A stretch of DNA of 64,000 nucleotides, from assembly GCA_001898465.1 (NCBI GenBank), contig MKTX01000009.1, positions 1-64,000 of the forward strand. Reading direction: 5' to 3'. Source of the stretch: Sphingobacteriales bacterium 39-19 (GTDB lineage: Bacteria > Bacteroidota > Bacteroidia > Chitinophagales > Chitinophagaceae). A model generated the notes under the pieces. It was given only the letters and a program-made list of their open reading frames with translations. It searched no databases and was not told where the DNA came from. A program made the translations under genes and the position numbers. Of this stretch, positions 1-8,854 are shown one piece after another. Positions within the stretch are counted from its first letter, which is position 1. Each line of letters begins with the position of its first letter.

Positions 1-56
1 CTTTATAAAATGTTCCATCTACTTCACTTTGAATTATGTAAACATAAAATGGCATA

Positions 57-90
57 AAATAAAAAGAGGCTGTCTTTTTAAGACAACCTC
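57..90 (-). terminator. Rho-independent terminator of the tRNA-Asp unit
   Basis: Positions 66-90 form a stem of ten pairs with one mismatch (GAGG-TGTCT type arms) and a five-base loop. Read on the minus strand, it is followed by a T-rich run (57-65). It lies four bases beyond the 3' end of the tRNA, as expected for a tRNA transcript terminator. Confidence 0.8.
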
Positions 91-93
91 GTG

Positions 94-167
94 CGGACCG
101 GACGGGACTCGAACCCGCGACCTCTGCCGTGACAGGGCAGCATTCTAACCAACTGAACTACCGATCC
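94..167 (-). tRNA. tRNA-Asp (GTC)
   Basis: On the minus strand a full 74-nt cloverleaf can be drawn. The 7-bp acceptor stem is GGATCGG with CCGGTCC, the D-arm is in the expected place, and the anticodon arm is CTGCC-CTGTCAC-GGCAG, giving anticodon GTC. The T-arm holds GGTTCGAGTCC and the discriminator is G. CCA is not encoded; the next bases are CAC. It is transcribed from a promoter near 430-458 through a decayed upstream copy (193-283), and a terminator follows directly. Confidence 0.95.
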
Positions 168-213
168 AAAATTTTAAAGAGCATTATAATATTACCACCG
201 AGTCTCGAACCCG

Positions 214-231
214 TCTCTACGAAAGTAGAGA
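214..231. repeat. 18-nt hairpin insertion, copy 1
   Basis: TCTCTAC-GAAA-GTAGAGA is a perfect 7-bp stem with a GAAA tetraloop (plus strand). It replaces the 3' side of the anticodon arm of the decayed tRNA-Asp. The same stem recurs at 259-276 with a different loop, which points to a small mobile or templated palindrome rather than chance. Confidence 0.75.
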
Positions 232-258
232 TGACAGGGCAGCATTCTAACCAACTGA

Positions 259-276
259 TCTCTACGACCGTAGAGA
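259..276. repeat. 18-nt hairpin insertion, copy 2
   Basis: TCTCTAC-GACC-GTAGAGA has the same 7-bp stem as 214-231 with loop GACC. It replaces four bases between the acceptor stem and D-arm of the decayed tRNA copy. I saw no further copy of this stem in the window by eye. Confidence 0.75.
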
Positions 277-429
277 CCGATCCAAAATTTTAAAGAACAA
301 AACTATAAATATATGATATTAAAATCCCGGTATAAAAACCGGCAAGATAATAATATCTTTACTTTTATGTAAACCTTTAAATCAAGAACTTACCCCTTGT
401 AAAACAACATGATATTGTTTTTAGGACGG

Positions 430-458
430 CAAAGATAGGTATTTTTGTATTTTACAAA
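430..458 (-). promoter_or_regulatory. Promoter of the tRNA-Asp unit (Bacteroidota type)
   Basis: On the minus strand a TTTG element (458-455) lies 17 bases before TATCTTTG (437-430). This matches the Bacteroidota -33 TTTG / -7 TAnnTTTG pattern. It reads toward the tRNA copies about 150 bases away. A plus-strand TATTTTTG at 440-447 could serve accA divergently, but has no good -33 partner. Confidence 0.6.
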
Positions 459-543
459 CAAAAGTTTTTAAAAAAAATTACTTACCCTACTTTTACAAAT
501 CAAGTGCGAATATTTAATTGCATGTAACCTGAATTTATATAAT

Positions 544-1545
544 ATGCCCCAATTACAGAATCGACAATTTCTTGATTTTGAAAAACCAATCAAAGAATTA
601 TACGACCAAATTGAACAGCTAAAAACAACACAGGAAAAAAGTAAAACGGATATGAGCAGCGCCATATCTGCACTGGAAGAGAAAGTTATAGAGGCTAAAC
701 AACATTTAACAGAAACCCTTACCCCCTGGCAAAGAGTACAATTGAGCCGCCATCCCGACCGGCCATATACTTTAAAATATATTGAAAAAATGACCACCGG
801 CTTTATCGAACTGCATGGTGACCGTTTTATTAAAGATGACCTGGCTATGGTAGGCGGTATGGCCTTACTGGGCGATGAAACGGTGATGATCATTGGCCAG
901 CAAAAAGGGCACAATACGAAAACCAGGCAATTGCGAAATTTTGGTATGGCCAATCCTGAAGGATACCGTAAAGCATTGCGTTTAATGAAACTGGCCGAAA
1001 AATTTGATAAACCCATTATTACCATGATTGATACCCCCGGGGCATACCCGGGCCTGGAAGCCGAAGAAAGAGGACAGGGCGAAGCTATTGCCCGTAATAT
1101 TTATGAAATGATGAATCTTAAAGTACCCGTAATTTGTGTAATCATTGGCGAAGGCGCCAGTGGCGGGGCTTTGGGTATTGGCGTAGGAGATAAAGTGGTA
1201 ATGCTTGAAAATACCTGGTATAGTGTGATATCACCCGAAAGTTGCAGTAGCATCTTATGGCGTACCTGGGATAAAAAAGAAATTGCCGCCGAGCAACTCA
1301 GGCTTACGGGCAGCGATATGCTAAAGTTTGGATTGGTAGATGATGTAATTCCTGAACCCATGGGAGGGGCCCATTGGGATTATGATGGGGCTGCTAATAT
1401 TTTAAAAAATTACCTCATCCCCACCATCCGGGAATTAAAAATGAAAACTGCTCAGCAACGTATTGATGAGCGTATTGAAAAGTTTAACAATATGGGCTTT
1501 TGGGATGTAACTGATGAAAATGCAGTTACTGAAAACCACTCATAA
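544..1545 (+). CDS. accA: Acetyl-CoA carboxylase carboxyltransferase subunit alpha
   Basis: AccA forms, with AccD, the carboxyltransferase of acetyl-CoA carboxylase. It moves the carboxyl group from biotin-BCCP to acetyl-CoA to make malonyl-CoA, the first committed step of fatty acid synthesis, in the cytosol. The 333-residue length is typical. The N-terminal coiled stretch ([16 protein letters not shown]) is characteristic, as are the crotonase-fold motifs [34 protein letters not shown] and the [10 protein letters not shown] region. The ATG at 544 fits the family start. Gfo/Idh and sugar transferase genes follow on the same strand with short gaps, so co-transcription is possible. accD is not in the window. 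Confidence 0.96.
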   Translation: MPQLQNRQFLDFEKPIKELYDQIEQLKTTQEKSKTDMSSAISALEEKVIEAKQHLTETLTPWQRVQLSRHPDRPYTLKYIEKMTTGFIELHGDRFIKDDLAMVGGMALLGDETVMIIGQQKGHNTKTRQLRNFGMANPEGYRKALRLMKLAEKFDKPIITMIDTPGAYPGLEAEERGQGEAIARNIYEMMNLKVPVICVIIGEGASGGALGIGVGDKVVMLENTWYSVISPESCSSILWRTWDKKEIAAEQLRLTGSDMLKFGLVDDVIPEPMGGAHWDYDGAANILKNYLIPTIRELKMKTAQQRIDERIEKFNNMGFWDVTDENAVTENHS

Positions 1546-1557
1546 TAAATCTTTGCT

Positions 1558-2523
1558 ATGCTCAGAATTGCGGTATTTGGTGTAGGCCATCTTGGAAAAT
1601 TCCATTTAAATAACTGGAAAGAAATTGAGGGTATAGAAATTGTTGGATTTTATGATCCTGATGAAAATAGTGCAAAACAAGTGGCTGAAAAGTATGGGAT
1701 CCCTCATTTTAATGATCCGGAAGCGTTATTAGACAAATGTGATGCGGTGGACATCGTTGCACCCACCATAAAGCATTTTGAATTATGCTCCCTGGCGCTT
1801 CGTAAAGGCAAACATGTTTTTGTGGAAAAGCCACTGGCCAATACAATGGATGAAGCCCGGGCTTTGGTAAAATTGGCAAAAGAATCAAATGTAAAATTCC
1901 AGGTGGGCCATGTAGAAAGGTTTAACCCGGCATTTATTGCACTTCAGGGAAATACCTTGCAACCTATGTTTATTGAAGTGCATCGTTTGGCTCAATTTAA
2001 TCCCAGGGGAACCGATGTAAGCGTAATCCTCGATTTGATGATTCATGACATTGACATTATCTTAAGCCTGGTAAAGAGTAATGTGAGCCATATTTCGGCC
2101 AATGGGGTAGCGGTAATGAGCAATACGCCGGATATTGCTAACGTAAGAATTGAGTTTGATAATGGTTGTGTAGCCAATCTTACCAGCAGCCGAATCTCAA
2201 TGAAGAAGATGCGGAAAATGCGTCTCTTTCAAAAAGATGCTTATATAAGTATTGATTTTTTAGAGAAAAAAACGGAGATCATCAGGCTGGATGCACCCGG
2301 TGATAAAAATGTATTTACATTTGATATTGATACCCATAATGGTAAAAAAACAATTGCTATAGCGCATCCTGATGTACAGGATGGCAATGCCATAAAAATG
2401 GAATTAGAGGCTTTTAAAAATGCTATCATAAATAACCAGGTTACACCTGTAACCGTTTTTGATGGGTTTAGTGCGATGGAAGTGGCACACCAAATCCTAA
2501 ATAGGATAAATAGTAACCAATAA
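1558..2523 (+). CDS. Gfo/Idh/MocA family NAD(P)-dependent oxidoreductase
   Basis: A 321-residue protein with an N-terminal Rossmann fold (GVGHLGKFHLNNW, residues about 6-20), the family EKP motif (HVFVEKPLANT, near residue 95) and the C-terminal alpha/beta substrate domain (GHVERFNPAF; MIHDIDIIL with the usual His-Asp). Such enzymes oxidise or reduce sugars, inositols or nucleotide sugars; the substrate cannot be told from sequence. It sits 12 bases after accA and 19 bases before a glycosyl-phosphate transferase, so a role in making a surface-polysaccharide sugar is plausible but inferred. Confidence 0.85.
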   Translation: MLRIAVFGVGHLGKFHLNNWKEIEGIEIVGFYDPDENSAKQVAEKYGIPHFNDPEALLDKCDAVDIVAPTIKHFELCSLALRKGKHVFVEKPLANTMDEARALVKLAKESNVKFQVGHVERFNPAFIALQGNTLQPMFIEVHRLAQFNPRGTDVSVILDLMIHDIDIILSLVKSNVSHISANGVAVMSNTPDIANVRIEFDNGCVANLTSSRISMKKMRKMRLFQKDAYISIDFLEKKTEIIRLDAPGDKNVFTFDIDTHNGKKTIAIAHPDVQDGNAIKMELEAFKNAIINNQVTPVTVFDGFSAMEVAHQILNRINSNQ

Positions 2524-2542
2524 TATTTTCTGTATTTATTTC

Positions 2543-3943
2543 ATGAAAAAACAGCCCCGGTTAAATACAACGGTTTATCTTTTTGCAGATGTATTGGTTT
2601 GCCTGGCCAGTTGGATTATTTTTTATTATTTGCGTACCCGTATTTATGGATATACTTTTTACCTGCCCCAGGGATTCTATTGGGGATTATTTTTATATAC
2701 AGCAGGTTGGGTAAGTTTAGACCTGGTAGCGGGAAGCTATAATTCACTTTATTTTAAAAGCCGGCTGGGCGAAGTATTAAAAACGGTACTCATCGCCATT
2801 ATAGGTTGCCTGTTGCTTCTTTTCTTTTTTATTCTTAAAAACCCCCAATCGGATAACTACCGGTATTATGTTGAGTTTTTTATTCTCCTCGTTCCTTTCA
2901 TGGTATTGAAGTTGTTTGTAAGAATGCTCATTTTAAATTATACCAAGAAGCAAATGCTGCAAAAAAAAGTATTTTTTAATGTATTGCTCATTGGCTCAGG
3001 CGCAGCAGCCAATCGGTTGTATAACTCATTTTTAAAGAGTGAGGAACATACAGGATATGTGATTACATCATTTTTAAATGTAAATGGTTCCATAGGAAAT
3101 AATGCACTGGCTGCTTTGCATTGTTACCAGGGGATAGAGCAATTGGAAAGGGTGATTAAAACAGAAAAAATTGAAGAGATCGTAATAGCTGTTGAAAAAA
3201 ATGAGCGGGCTTTAATAAGTGAAATATTAAACCTGCTCAGTGATAAAAATGTAAATATTAAGATTTCGCCCGATACAGCAGATATTCTGTCGGGCGCTAT
3301 ACAAACCAGCAATGTTTTGGGTGTGCCCCTTATTGATATTCATAGCGGGCAATTGCCCAATTGGCAAAAAAATGTAAAGCGGCTTATTGATTTTGCAGCC
3401 GCCCTGGCAGGGTTATTTATACTGAGTCCTTTAATGCTGTATATTATTATAAGGGTGAAATTTTCTTCACCCGGAAGCATTTTTTATAGCCAGGAGCGGG
3501 TGGGGTATAAAGGAAAGATATTTATCATGCACAAGTTTCGGTCAATGTATATGGATGCAGAAGAAAACGGGCCTCAATTAAGCAGTGATCATGATCCCCG
3601 GATTACTCACTGGGGCAAGATTATGCGTAAATGGCGATTTGATGAATTGCCCCAGCTTTGGAATATCCTTAAAGGGCAAATGAGCCTGGTAGGGCCCAGG
3701 CCCGAAAGAAAATTTTACGTAGATCAACTGGTTGCGCTGACACCGGAGTATAAACACTTGTTTAAGGTAAAGCCGGGATTAACGAGTTGGGGAATGGTGA
3801 AGTTTGGCTATGCTTCTAACCTGGAGGAAATGATCCAAAGAATGCCTTTCGACCTGCTGTATGTAGAAAATGTTTCATTGGCGCTTGATTTTAAGATAAT
3901 GCTCCACAGTATTACCATTATACTATCGGGTAAAGGAAAATAA
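2543..3943 (+). CDS. Polyprenyl-phosphate sugar-1-phosphate transferase (exopolysaccharide type)
   Basis: A 466-residue membrane enzyme of the WbaP/WcaJ kind. Several N-terminal membrane segments (about residues 10-130) are followed by a nucleotide-binding-like middle domain (LIGSGAAANRLYNS). A further membrane helix near 280-300 precedes the C-terminal bacterial sugar transferase domain with its markers KFRSMY, KWRFDELPQLWNILKGQMSLVGPRPE and KPGLTSWG. It would load the first sugar phosphate onto undecaprenyl phosphate at the inner membrane, starting exopolysaccharide or O-unit synthesis. No further polysaccharide genes follow; a bidirectional terminator and an accessory island do. Confidence 0.93.
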   Translation: MKKQPRLNTTVYLFADVLVCLASWIIFYYLRTRIYGYTFYLPQGFYWGLFLYTAGWVSLDLVAGSYNSLYFKSRLGEVLKTVLIAIIGCLLLLFFFILKNPQSDNYRYYVEFFILLVPFMVLKLFVRMLILNYTKKQMLQKKVFFNVLLIGSGAAANRLYNSFLKSEEHTGYVITSFLNVNGSIGNNALAALHCYQGIEQLERVIKTEKIEEIVIAVEKNERALISEILNLLSDKNVNIKISPDTADILSGAIQTSNVLGVPLIDIHSGQLPNWQKNVKRLIDFAAALAGLFILSPLMLYIIIRVKFSSPGSIFYSQERVGYKGKIFIMHKFRSMYMDAEENGPQLSSDHDPRITHWGKIMRKWRFDELPQLWNILKGQMSLVGPRPERKFYVDQLVALTPEYKHLFKVKPGLTSWGMVKFGYASNLEEMIQRMPFDLLYVENVSLALDFKIMLHSITIILSGKGK

Positions 3944-4141
3944 TGATTTAAAATATATTCCAGGACATTGCCCCTGCTGAGCTGGTACCCCAGTACATTT
4001 AGATGATTATTGAAGCCATAGATTTTTACGGTTTATGGTAAAGCTGAATAAAGCGAAATAAAATGCCTTCATCGTTTATCGCCTGTATATTTTGCGGTGG
4101 TATTTTTATAAATGCAGGGATATTGTGTGATTTGCACAATT

Positions 4142-4175
4142 AAAAATAGGGCTGAGTTTGAACAGCCCTATTTTT
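4142..4175. terminator. Bidirectional terminator between convergent genes
   Basis: AAAAATAGGGCTG and CAGCCCTATTTTT form a perfect 13-bp stem with an 8-base loop. The A and T ends serve both directions. It lies between the plus-strand sugar transferase and the minus-strand peptide gene. The rest of the gap (3944-4141) shows nothing I can name. Confidence 0.85.
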
Positions 4176-4194
4176 AGAAAACTGATAAAAATCT

Positions 4195-4413
4195 TTATTT
4201 TATGCAGTTTGGCTCTACATTTGAACTTCCTGGATCCAAACATTGATCTGTATGGCCGCCGTTCGCATCATAAATTGGTGTACAATAACCCTTGTTACAA
4301 TTAGGATCTTTATCTGCAGGGCATGTACCTCCGCCTGGTGGTGTTACTTTTGCACTTACAAAATAACAGGTACCAGTTAAAACTACTGCAACAATTAAGA
4401 TAAATTTTTTCAT
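4195..4413 (-). CDS. Small secreted Cys-rich peptide
   Basis: A 72-residue product with a clear Sec signal peptide (MKKFILIVAVVLTGTCYFVSA, cut near residue 21). The short mature part is rich in Pro, Gly, Asp and Asn and has five cysteines (GGGTC, DPNC, KGYC, TDQC, EPNC). The spaced cysteines suggest disulphides in the periplasm or outside the cell. It resembles in layout the tiny secreted proteins (NVEALA or DUF6520-like) that Bacteroidota encode beside propeller and barrel genes, but I see no diagnostic NVEALA motif, so family membership is open. It lies 149 bases after the barrel gene and may have its own promoter. Confidence 0.7.
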   Translation of the reverse strand: MKKFILIVAVVLTGTCYFVSAKVTPPGGGTCPADKDPNCNKGYCTPIYDANGGHTDQCLDPGSSNVEPNCIK

Positions 4414-4562
4414 AATAAAATAAATTAATTAATGGTAAAAAATTGGCTATATAAAAAACAGATAGCTTTCATAGAGCCTTTCAATCATAAAATTGGAGCT
4501 ATTTTAAAACCAAATAAATTTGTATTCGAAATATCTTATTATAAATAGAAATATTTATAAAA

Positions 4563-6893
4563 TTAAAGCGCTGATTTTTCACCTTTAATATAGGTAGATT
4601 TTTTTTGTGCAAATTTAGATAGCCTGATATTTGAAAAATTGTAGGCAATTCTGATACTTAACATCCTATTTGGGCGTAAGTTATTAGTGAACTGTTTTAT
4701 ATTATCGTAATTTTTAGAAGATTGGGTAAGCCTGTTCCTTTTCAGAAATTCATCGGCAATGAATGTGATAGCTATTTTTCTCTTAAATAATGTTTTAGCA
4801 TAAAAAAAAGAATATCTTAATGGGCCATTGTAAGATCCCTGGCTGGTAACCCTATTCCCTTCTATTATTCCCCAAAAACCTAAAGATCCGAATTTAGAAT
4901 TAATGAAATAACTAAAATTGGGCTGAATCCTATATAGTATTCCATGAGAAGAACTGTGGTTAATATTATTTTTTCTATCTAAATATGAAATGCTTGAAAA
5001 AAATGAAATATTGAGTTTTTTGCCAATCAGCTTTTGAAAATAAAAGCTATAATAGATTCCAAAACCAGATTCCCCATTATTGGGGCTGGTAACCTGTATT
5101 TTTTGTATGCTATCATAAAGCGTGAAAAAACCAGGTTCGTCAAAACTATACCAACCCGAAAGATTTTGCGAAAGGCTTGCTTTTTTTACAATGGTATATT
5201 CAACTCCCCCGTTAATACTTTTACCCGGCGTTAAATTTGTTGCACCATGCCTGGTCTCTGTTGGGTTATTGTAATATAGAATCCCGGTAAAATAATCTTC
5301 GGATGGTTTAGAGAAAGAGAAGCCCAAAGAATATTTAAGCGATGTATTGTTTTTATACAATGTTTTGTAGGATATGTTGATGCCGGGCAACAAATAATAT
5401 TTCCTTTCTGAATTTTTATTTTTTATAGAATAATATTCAGTATTTACATTGAGTATAAAATTCTTTTTAGGCGAAAAATCTTTATCGTATTTAAAATAAG
5501 GCCTTACAGCGTATTGGTTTAATAGCAATGAGTCTTCCTTTGAATAAAGAATATTTAAATTCTCATTGGTAATATTGTTAATTGAATAATGATAGTAAGA
5601 CTGGCTAAAATCTTTTTTATAAGCCTGTATACCATACTCAATATTGTAGGTTTCATTTTTGGTATCCAGGTAATTGTATTCCAATATCCAATAGCTAGGC
5701 CTTGTTTGCGATTGATGGTTAATGCTATCCGTGTTTTTTGGTTGCATAAATGAAAACCGGTTATTAAAATCCTGGCTTTCTATATTGCCATTTGCACTCA
5801 GGCTTTTTGTGATAAATTTATTTTTACGATGTATATAACTTACATTAATAGTACCGCCTAAATTGTATAAAATATTTCTTTGGTTAATTACCGGGGCAGG
5901 ATAGCTGTAATCAGTAATAAAATTTTGGTTATTCTCATACCTGTGAAGGGATACAGAAATGCCAATATCATGGGCAGAATCTATCCGCAGTCCATAGCCC
6001 AAATTAGCGGTATATGCATAGTACTTGTATTTTGTACTTATTTTGCTCTCGTAAATTAAATGATCATCTTCCAGCACTTTGGATTGTAAAGAGGTTGACT
6101 GTACATCGTTATTACTGCTTATATTAAGAGAGAAATCTGCTTTTTTGTGCTGCTGGGTAAAACTTAAACTTGGCATAATGGTATTCCTGGTATTAAAAAT
6201 GACAGCTGCAGAAAATGTTTTACCATATAAATTAGCATCAAGCGTTAAAATATTGATGATCACATCATAGCCCTGGTTTTTAATATAGGCAGGTACTTCT
6301 GTTTGCATCTCTACTTTATATATATCTTTGGCTTTTATAGCTCTAAGGATACTATTCCAATTTCCGGTAATCCCTTTTTTTTCTCTGCCATTTATTTTGT
6401 ATAAAACCCTGCCCCCTATATATTTAATTTCATCTTCTTCTTGTAATATCATAAAGGGTAGCCTTTGCATAGATAAAAGCAGGCTTTGGTTTTTAAAAAT
6501 ACTATCATTGGCAGGTGAATATTCAAAACCCTTAAGTGTTTGCTGAACCACTCTTTTTTTTGAGTTTATAATTACCGGTTCCATATTTTTAGGAGCAATT
6601 ATAAAAAGGGTGTCGGTATAAACTTTTATATTTTTTATTCCCGGTATTATAAATTCCGGGCTTTCAAATTCTATGGCGAAATTTACCCCCTTATCTACCA
6701 AAACCATATCATCCGGTCTGCATTTTGTTAAATGGCCGTTTTGAGTAAGGCTAATGACAATTGTTTTTAATTTAAATATAGATGAAGTATCGGTTTTAAA
6801 CCTTATTTTACATTTATTACTCTGGGCATACAGGATACTTTTATTAAAGAGGCAAAAAATAAAAAAGAGAATAGAAAATAATTTAATTTTCAT
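4563..6893 (-). CDS. Outer-membrane beta-barrel protein (TonB-receptor-like, OMP_b-brl family)
   Basis: A 776-residue exported protein with a signal peptide (residues 1-24, ending ILYAQ). A region about 120-215 resembles a TonB-receptor plug (LLLSMQRLPFMIL, GGRVLYKINGRE). A long C-terminal part is full of alternating aromatic/polar strands, as in 14-22-stranded barrels (about residues 220-776). It should sit in the outer membrane. No carboxypeptidase-D-like N-terminal domain and no clear TonB box are seen. It starts 10 bases after the stop of the CxxC lipoprotein gene, so the two are surely co-transcribed. It is the likely partner for export, import or modification of the Cys-rich peptide downstream; that role is inference. 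Confidence 0.8.
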   Translation of the reverse strand: MKIKLFSILFFIFCLFNKSILYAQSNKCKIRFKTDTSSIFKLKTIVISLTQNGHLTKCRPDDMVLVDKGVNFAIEFESPEFIIPGIKNIKVYTDTLFIIAPKNMEPVIINSKKRVVQQTLKGFEYSPANDSIFKNQSLLLSMQRLPFMILQEEDEIKYIGGRVLYKINGREKKGITGNWNSILRAIKAKDIYKVEMQTEVPAYIKNQGYDVIINILTLDANLYGKTFSAAVIFNTRNTIMPSLSFTQQHKKADFSLNISSNNDVQSTSLQSKVLEDDHLIYESKISTKYKYYAYTANLGYGLRIDSAHDIGISVSLHRYENNQNFITDYSYPAPVINQRNILYNLGGTINVSYIHRKNKFITKSLSANGNIESQDFNNRFSFMQPKNTDSINHQSQTRPSYWILEYNYLDTKNETYNIEYGIQAYKKDFSQSYYHYSINNITNENLNILYSKEDSLLLNQYAVRPYFKYDKDFSPKKNFILNVNTEYYSIKNKNSERKYYLLPGINISYKTLYKNNTSLKYSLGFSFSKPSEDYFTGILYYNNPTETRHGATNLTPGKSINGGVEYTIVKKASLSQNLSGWYSFDEPGFFTLYDSIQKIQVTSPNNGESGFGIYYSFYFQKLIGKKLNISFFSSISYLDRKNNINHSSSHGILYRIQPNFSYFINSKFGSLGFWGIIEGNRVTSQGSYNGPLRYSFFYAKTLFKRKIAITFIADEFLKRNRLTQSSKNYDNIKQFTNNLRPNRMLSIRIAYNFSNIRLSKFAQKKSTYIKGEKSAL

Positions 6894-6903
6894 GCAGGAG
6901 TAT

Positions 6904-7323
6904 TTATGGTTTTAAGTACTGTATTAATTTAATGTTATCTGCATTTTTTTGATATAGTACCGGGTAAATTTCATATAGATTATTTGAATATTTAAATAAA
7001 TTTATACTATCTATAATTACGTTTTTTGCAAAATATAGTTGATTGAATTTATTTTTAAATATTTTTAATGATCGTATTTTTGTAAAAATGAAATAAATGC
7101 TATCATTATCCACATTCCTAATAGCTAATTCTTCAATACTACTAATACAACCTGTGCATCCTGATCCAGGAATTATATAAATTTTAGCCCCATTTTTTAT
7201 CTCATTTAGTTGATGAAAAAAATTAAAGCTTGGATTTCTTTCAGAAATACAACTGTTATTTGAAGTGATTAATAGTATAAAGCTTAAAATGTAGATTATC
7301 TTCATCATAATAATATTTTTCAT
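6904..7323 (-). CDS. Thioredoxin-like lipoprotein with CTGC motif
   Basis: A 139-residue protein. A hydrophobic signal ends in a lipobox-like NNSC (near residue 25). A short mature domain follows, beginning with a beta strand and IPGSGCTGC, a CxxC motif in the place where thioredoxin-fold proteins carry their redox pair. The rest (FAKNVIIDS, YPVLYQK) fits a small thioredoxin fold. It probably faces the periplasm as a lipoprotein. Its start overlaps the end of the propeller-like gene by 68 bases; internal Met codons at residues 6-7 are alternative starts that would shorten the overlap. Base composition is very AT-rich. A disulphide-handling role for the nearby Cys-rich peptide is inferred. Confidence 0.6.
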   Translation of the reverse strand: MKNIIMMKIIYILSFILLITSNNSCISERNPSFNFFHQLNEIKNGAKIYIIPGSGCTGCISSIEELAIRNVDNDSIYFIFTKIRSLKIFKNKFNQLYFAKNVIIDSINLFKYSNNLYEIYPVLYQKNADNIKLIQYLKP

Positions 7324-8386
7324 CTTTTACAAGAAAACCTCTTTCTGTAATAAAAAAAACAGTACTAGATATACTCTCGCTAAGTTCAGTGTATCCCAAG
7401 AAATTTAATTTACTATCATAGGCAAGTAGATATTTCTTTTTAATACCTAAACTTCCCCTGTTAAAATCTTTTTCTGAAGTTGGAAGTAATAAATATCTAT
7501 AAAAAATTTTTCTATATTTATCATATATTATTCCTTTAAATGAATATTGTCCATAAAAGTGTTCAGCTCTTTTAATATTATCTTTTGCAGAAATAATTGT
7601 ACTTCCACTAAAGGGTCTTATCAATTTATTTATCTCAGGATATAGTTTTATATATTTTGTTCTATTTGTATTCATATTAAAAATTGCAATATAATCACTT
7701 GCGGGAAATGAAATATAGATTAAAGAATCTTCTACTAAACAATTATATACCATTCTATAATATATACCACCCCAATTACTTTTTTTGTAATCGATTGGAT
7801 AATTTACAAAGAAAAATGTTTTATCTTTTGTTATTTTATTCAGAACATATCTTCTTGTATCAAATGATTTTGAATTTTCTCCAAGAGAAAATCCGGGAGC
7901 ATATATTGAATTTTTATAAATGGTAGGTTGTTGACAGGTTGAAATACTTGGCATTGGGGTTATTGTGAGTTTTACCTCAGGTGTATCACTTTTAATTGGG
8001 AAACTATCAAAACAATATGTTTGCTTGTTAAACAAATAGATAATTTTTTGAAATGAAGAATAAATAAAAATTGAATCTATGGAGGTAAACCATGAAGCAT
8101 CAACCTTGAATTTAGGATGACTTACTTTAAATTGATCGAAATTGTAGTTATAAGTTTTACTCCTGTTTAGATTAATGAATGTGATAGTATTATTAATTTC
8201 ATTTTGTATCATTAATAATGAATCAATTAATTGCATATTTTTTGATCCTCCAAAGGTTACTGAATCTAGCTTCACAATAAGGCTATCAGAAATTTTTAAA
8301 AAAGATGGGTTAGATAAATTTATAGGTTTATTGTTTTTACAAGAATTTATTGATATAATAATAAAAACAATTAAAATAATTTTCAT
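7256..8386 (-). CDS. Propeller-like lipoprotein (DUF4221/6-bladed-propeller type)
   Basis: A lipoprotein of about 376 residues. I choose the ATG at 8386, which starts directly with the signal MKIILIVFIIISINSC with lipobox; an earlier in-frame start at 8413 adds nine polar residues. The mature part has repeated short beta segments of the kind 'INLNRSKTYNYNF' and 'FIYSSFQKIIYLFNKQ', and a late KKYLLAYDSKLNFLGYTEL repeat, which fits a beta-propeller such as DUF4221 or the 6-bladed-propeller lipoproteins of Bacteroidota. Family assignment is by style only. It is the first gene of the island's operon and faces the XRE gene divergently. Confidence 0.6.
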   Translation of the reverse strand: MKIILIVFIIISINSCKNNKPINLSNPSFLKISDSLIVKLDSVTFGGSKNMQLIDSLLMIQNEINNTITFINLNRSKTYNYNFDQFKVSHPKFKVDASWFTSIDSIFIYSSFQKIIYLFNKQTYCFDSFPIKSDTPEVKLTITPMPSISTCQQPTIYKNSIYAPGFSLGENSKSFDTRRYVLNKITKDKTFFFVNYPIDYKKSNWGGIYYRMVYNCLVEDSLIYISFPASDYIAIFNMNTNRTKYIKLYPEINKLIRPFSGSTIISAKDNIKRAEHFYGQYSFKGIIYDKYRKIFYRYLLLPTSEKDFNRGSLGIKKKYLLAYDSKLNFLGYTELSESISSTVFFITERGFLVKDEKYYYDEDNLHFKLYTINHFK

Positions 8387-8503
8387 AGAATTTACAATGG
8401 AATTATCTTTCAATTTTATGGCTTTAAAGATAAGTTCCTATTTTAAAAATATTTAATTTCAATATGAAATATTGTTATTACTTTTATAAATAAATCTCTT
8501 TAT

Positions 8504-8854
8504 ATGGATTTCGGAACAAAATTAAAATCAATTCGTAAACTAAAGAATTTAAGCCAAAGTGAAATGGCTGATTTATTATTTACAACACAAGGGAATTATA
8601 GTCAGTACGAAAACAACAACAGAATTCCTTCTTTAGATTTACTTAAACGTTTAATTGAGCAATTTGATCTTGATGCCAATTGGCTTCTTTCAGGCAGTAC
8701 GGAGCAGGTTGTAAATTTTAATGATAATAGCTCATGTAATATTGTTTCATTAAAAACTGAAAATTATCATCAACCATTTGATCAGTTTGAAAAACTAGAG
8801 AAAAAAGTTGATAATATTTTAAATATAATTTTAAAAGATAAAAGTAATACATAG
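8504..8854 (+). CDS. XRE-family transcriptional regulator
   Basis: A 116-residue protein with an N-terminal helix-turn-helix of the Cro/CI type (FGTKLKSIRKLKNLSQSEMADLL ... residues 3-60, with the usual NYSQYENN recognition helix). A short linker and a C-terminal amphipathic helix (FEKLEKKVDNILNIIL) likely dimerise it. Such small XRE proteins usually repress a neighbouring promoter. It is divergent from the lipoprotein/barrel operon with about 117 bases between starts, so it is the obvious candidate controller of that island. AT-rich like the island. Confidence 0.85.
   Translation: MDFGTKLKSIRKLKNLSQSEMADLLFTTQGNYSQYENNNRIPSLDLLKRLIEQFDLDANWLLSGSTEQVVNFNDNSSCNIVSLKTENYHQPFDQFEKLEKKVDNILNIILKDKSNT

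Larger units (their letters stand above)
193..283 (-). pseudogene. Decayed tandem copy of tRNA-Asp with two hairpin insertions
   Basis: The segment keeps long identical stretches of the neighbouring tRNA-Asp: the GGATCGG start, TCAGTTGGTTAGAATGCTG, CCCTGTCA and GGGTTCGAG. The duplication includes the following 12-base AT-rich tail (AAAATTTTAAAG type). The 5' half of the D-arm and the 3' half of the anticodon arm are each replaced by an 18-nt hairpin with the same 7-bp stem. The 3' acceptor strand is also degraded, so no cloverleaf forms and it should not be charged. It lies upstream of the intact tRNA in the same transcript. An alternative reading is a non-tRNA structured RNA derived from a tRNA. 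Confidence 0.8.

Noticed and set aside
193..283. Second working tRNA gene
   Set aside because: The D-arm, anticodon arm and acceptor strand are broken by hairpin insertions and changes, so no cloverleaf forms.
468..1025. 185-codon minus-strand frame opposite accA
   Set aside because: Shadow of a strongly conserved gene; the translated text shows no domain and the accA frame explains the codon pattern.
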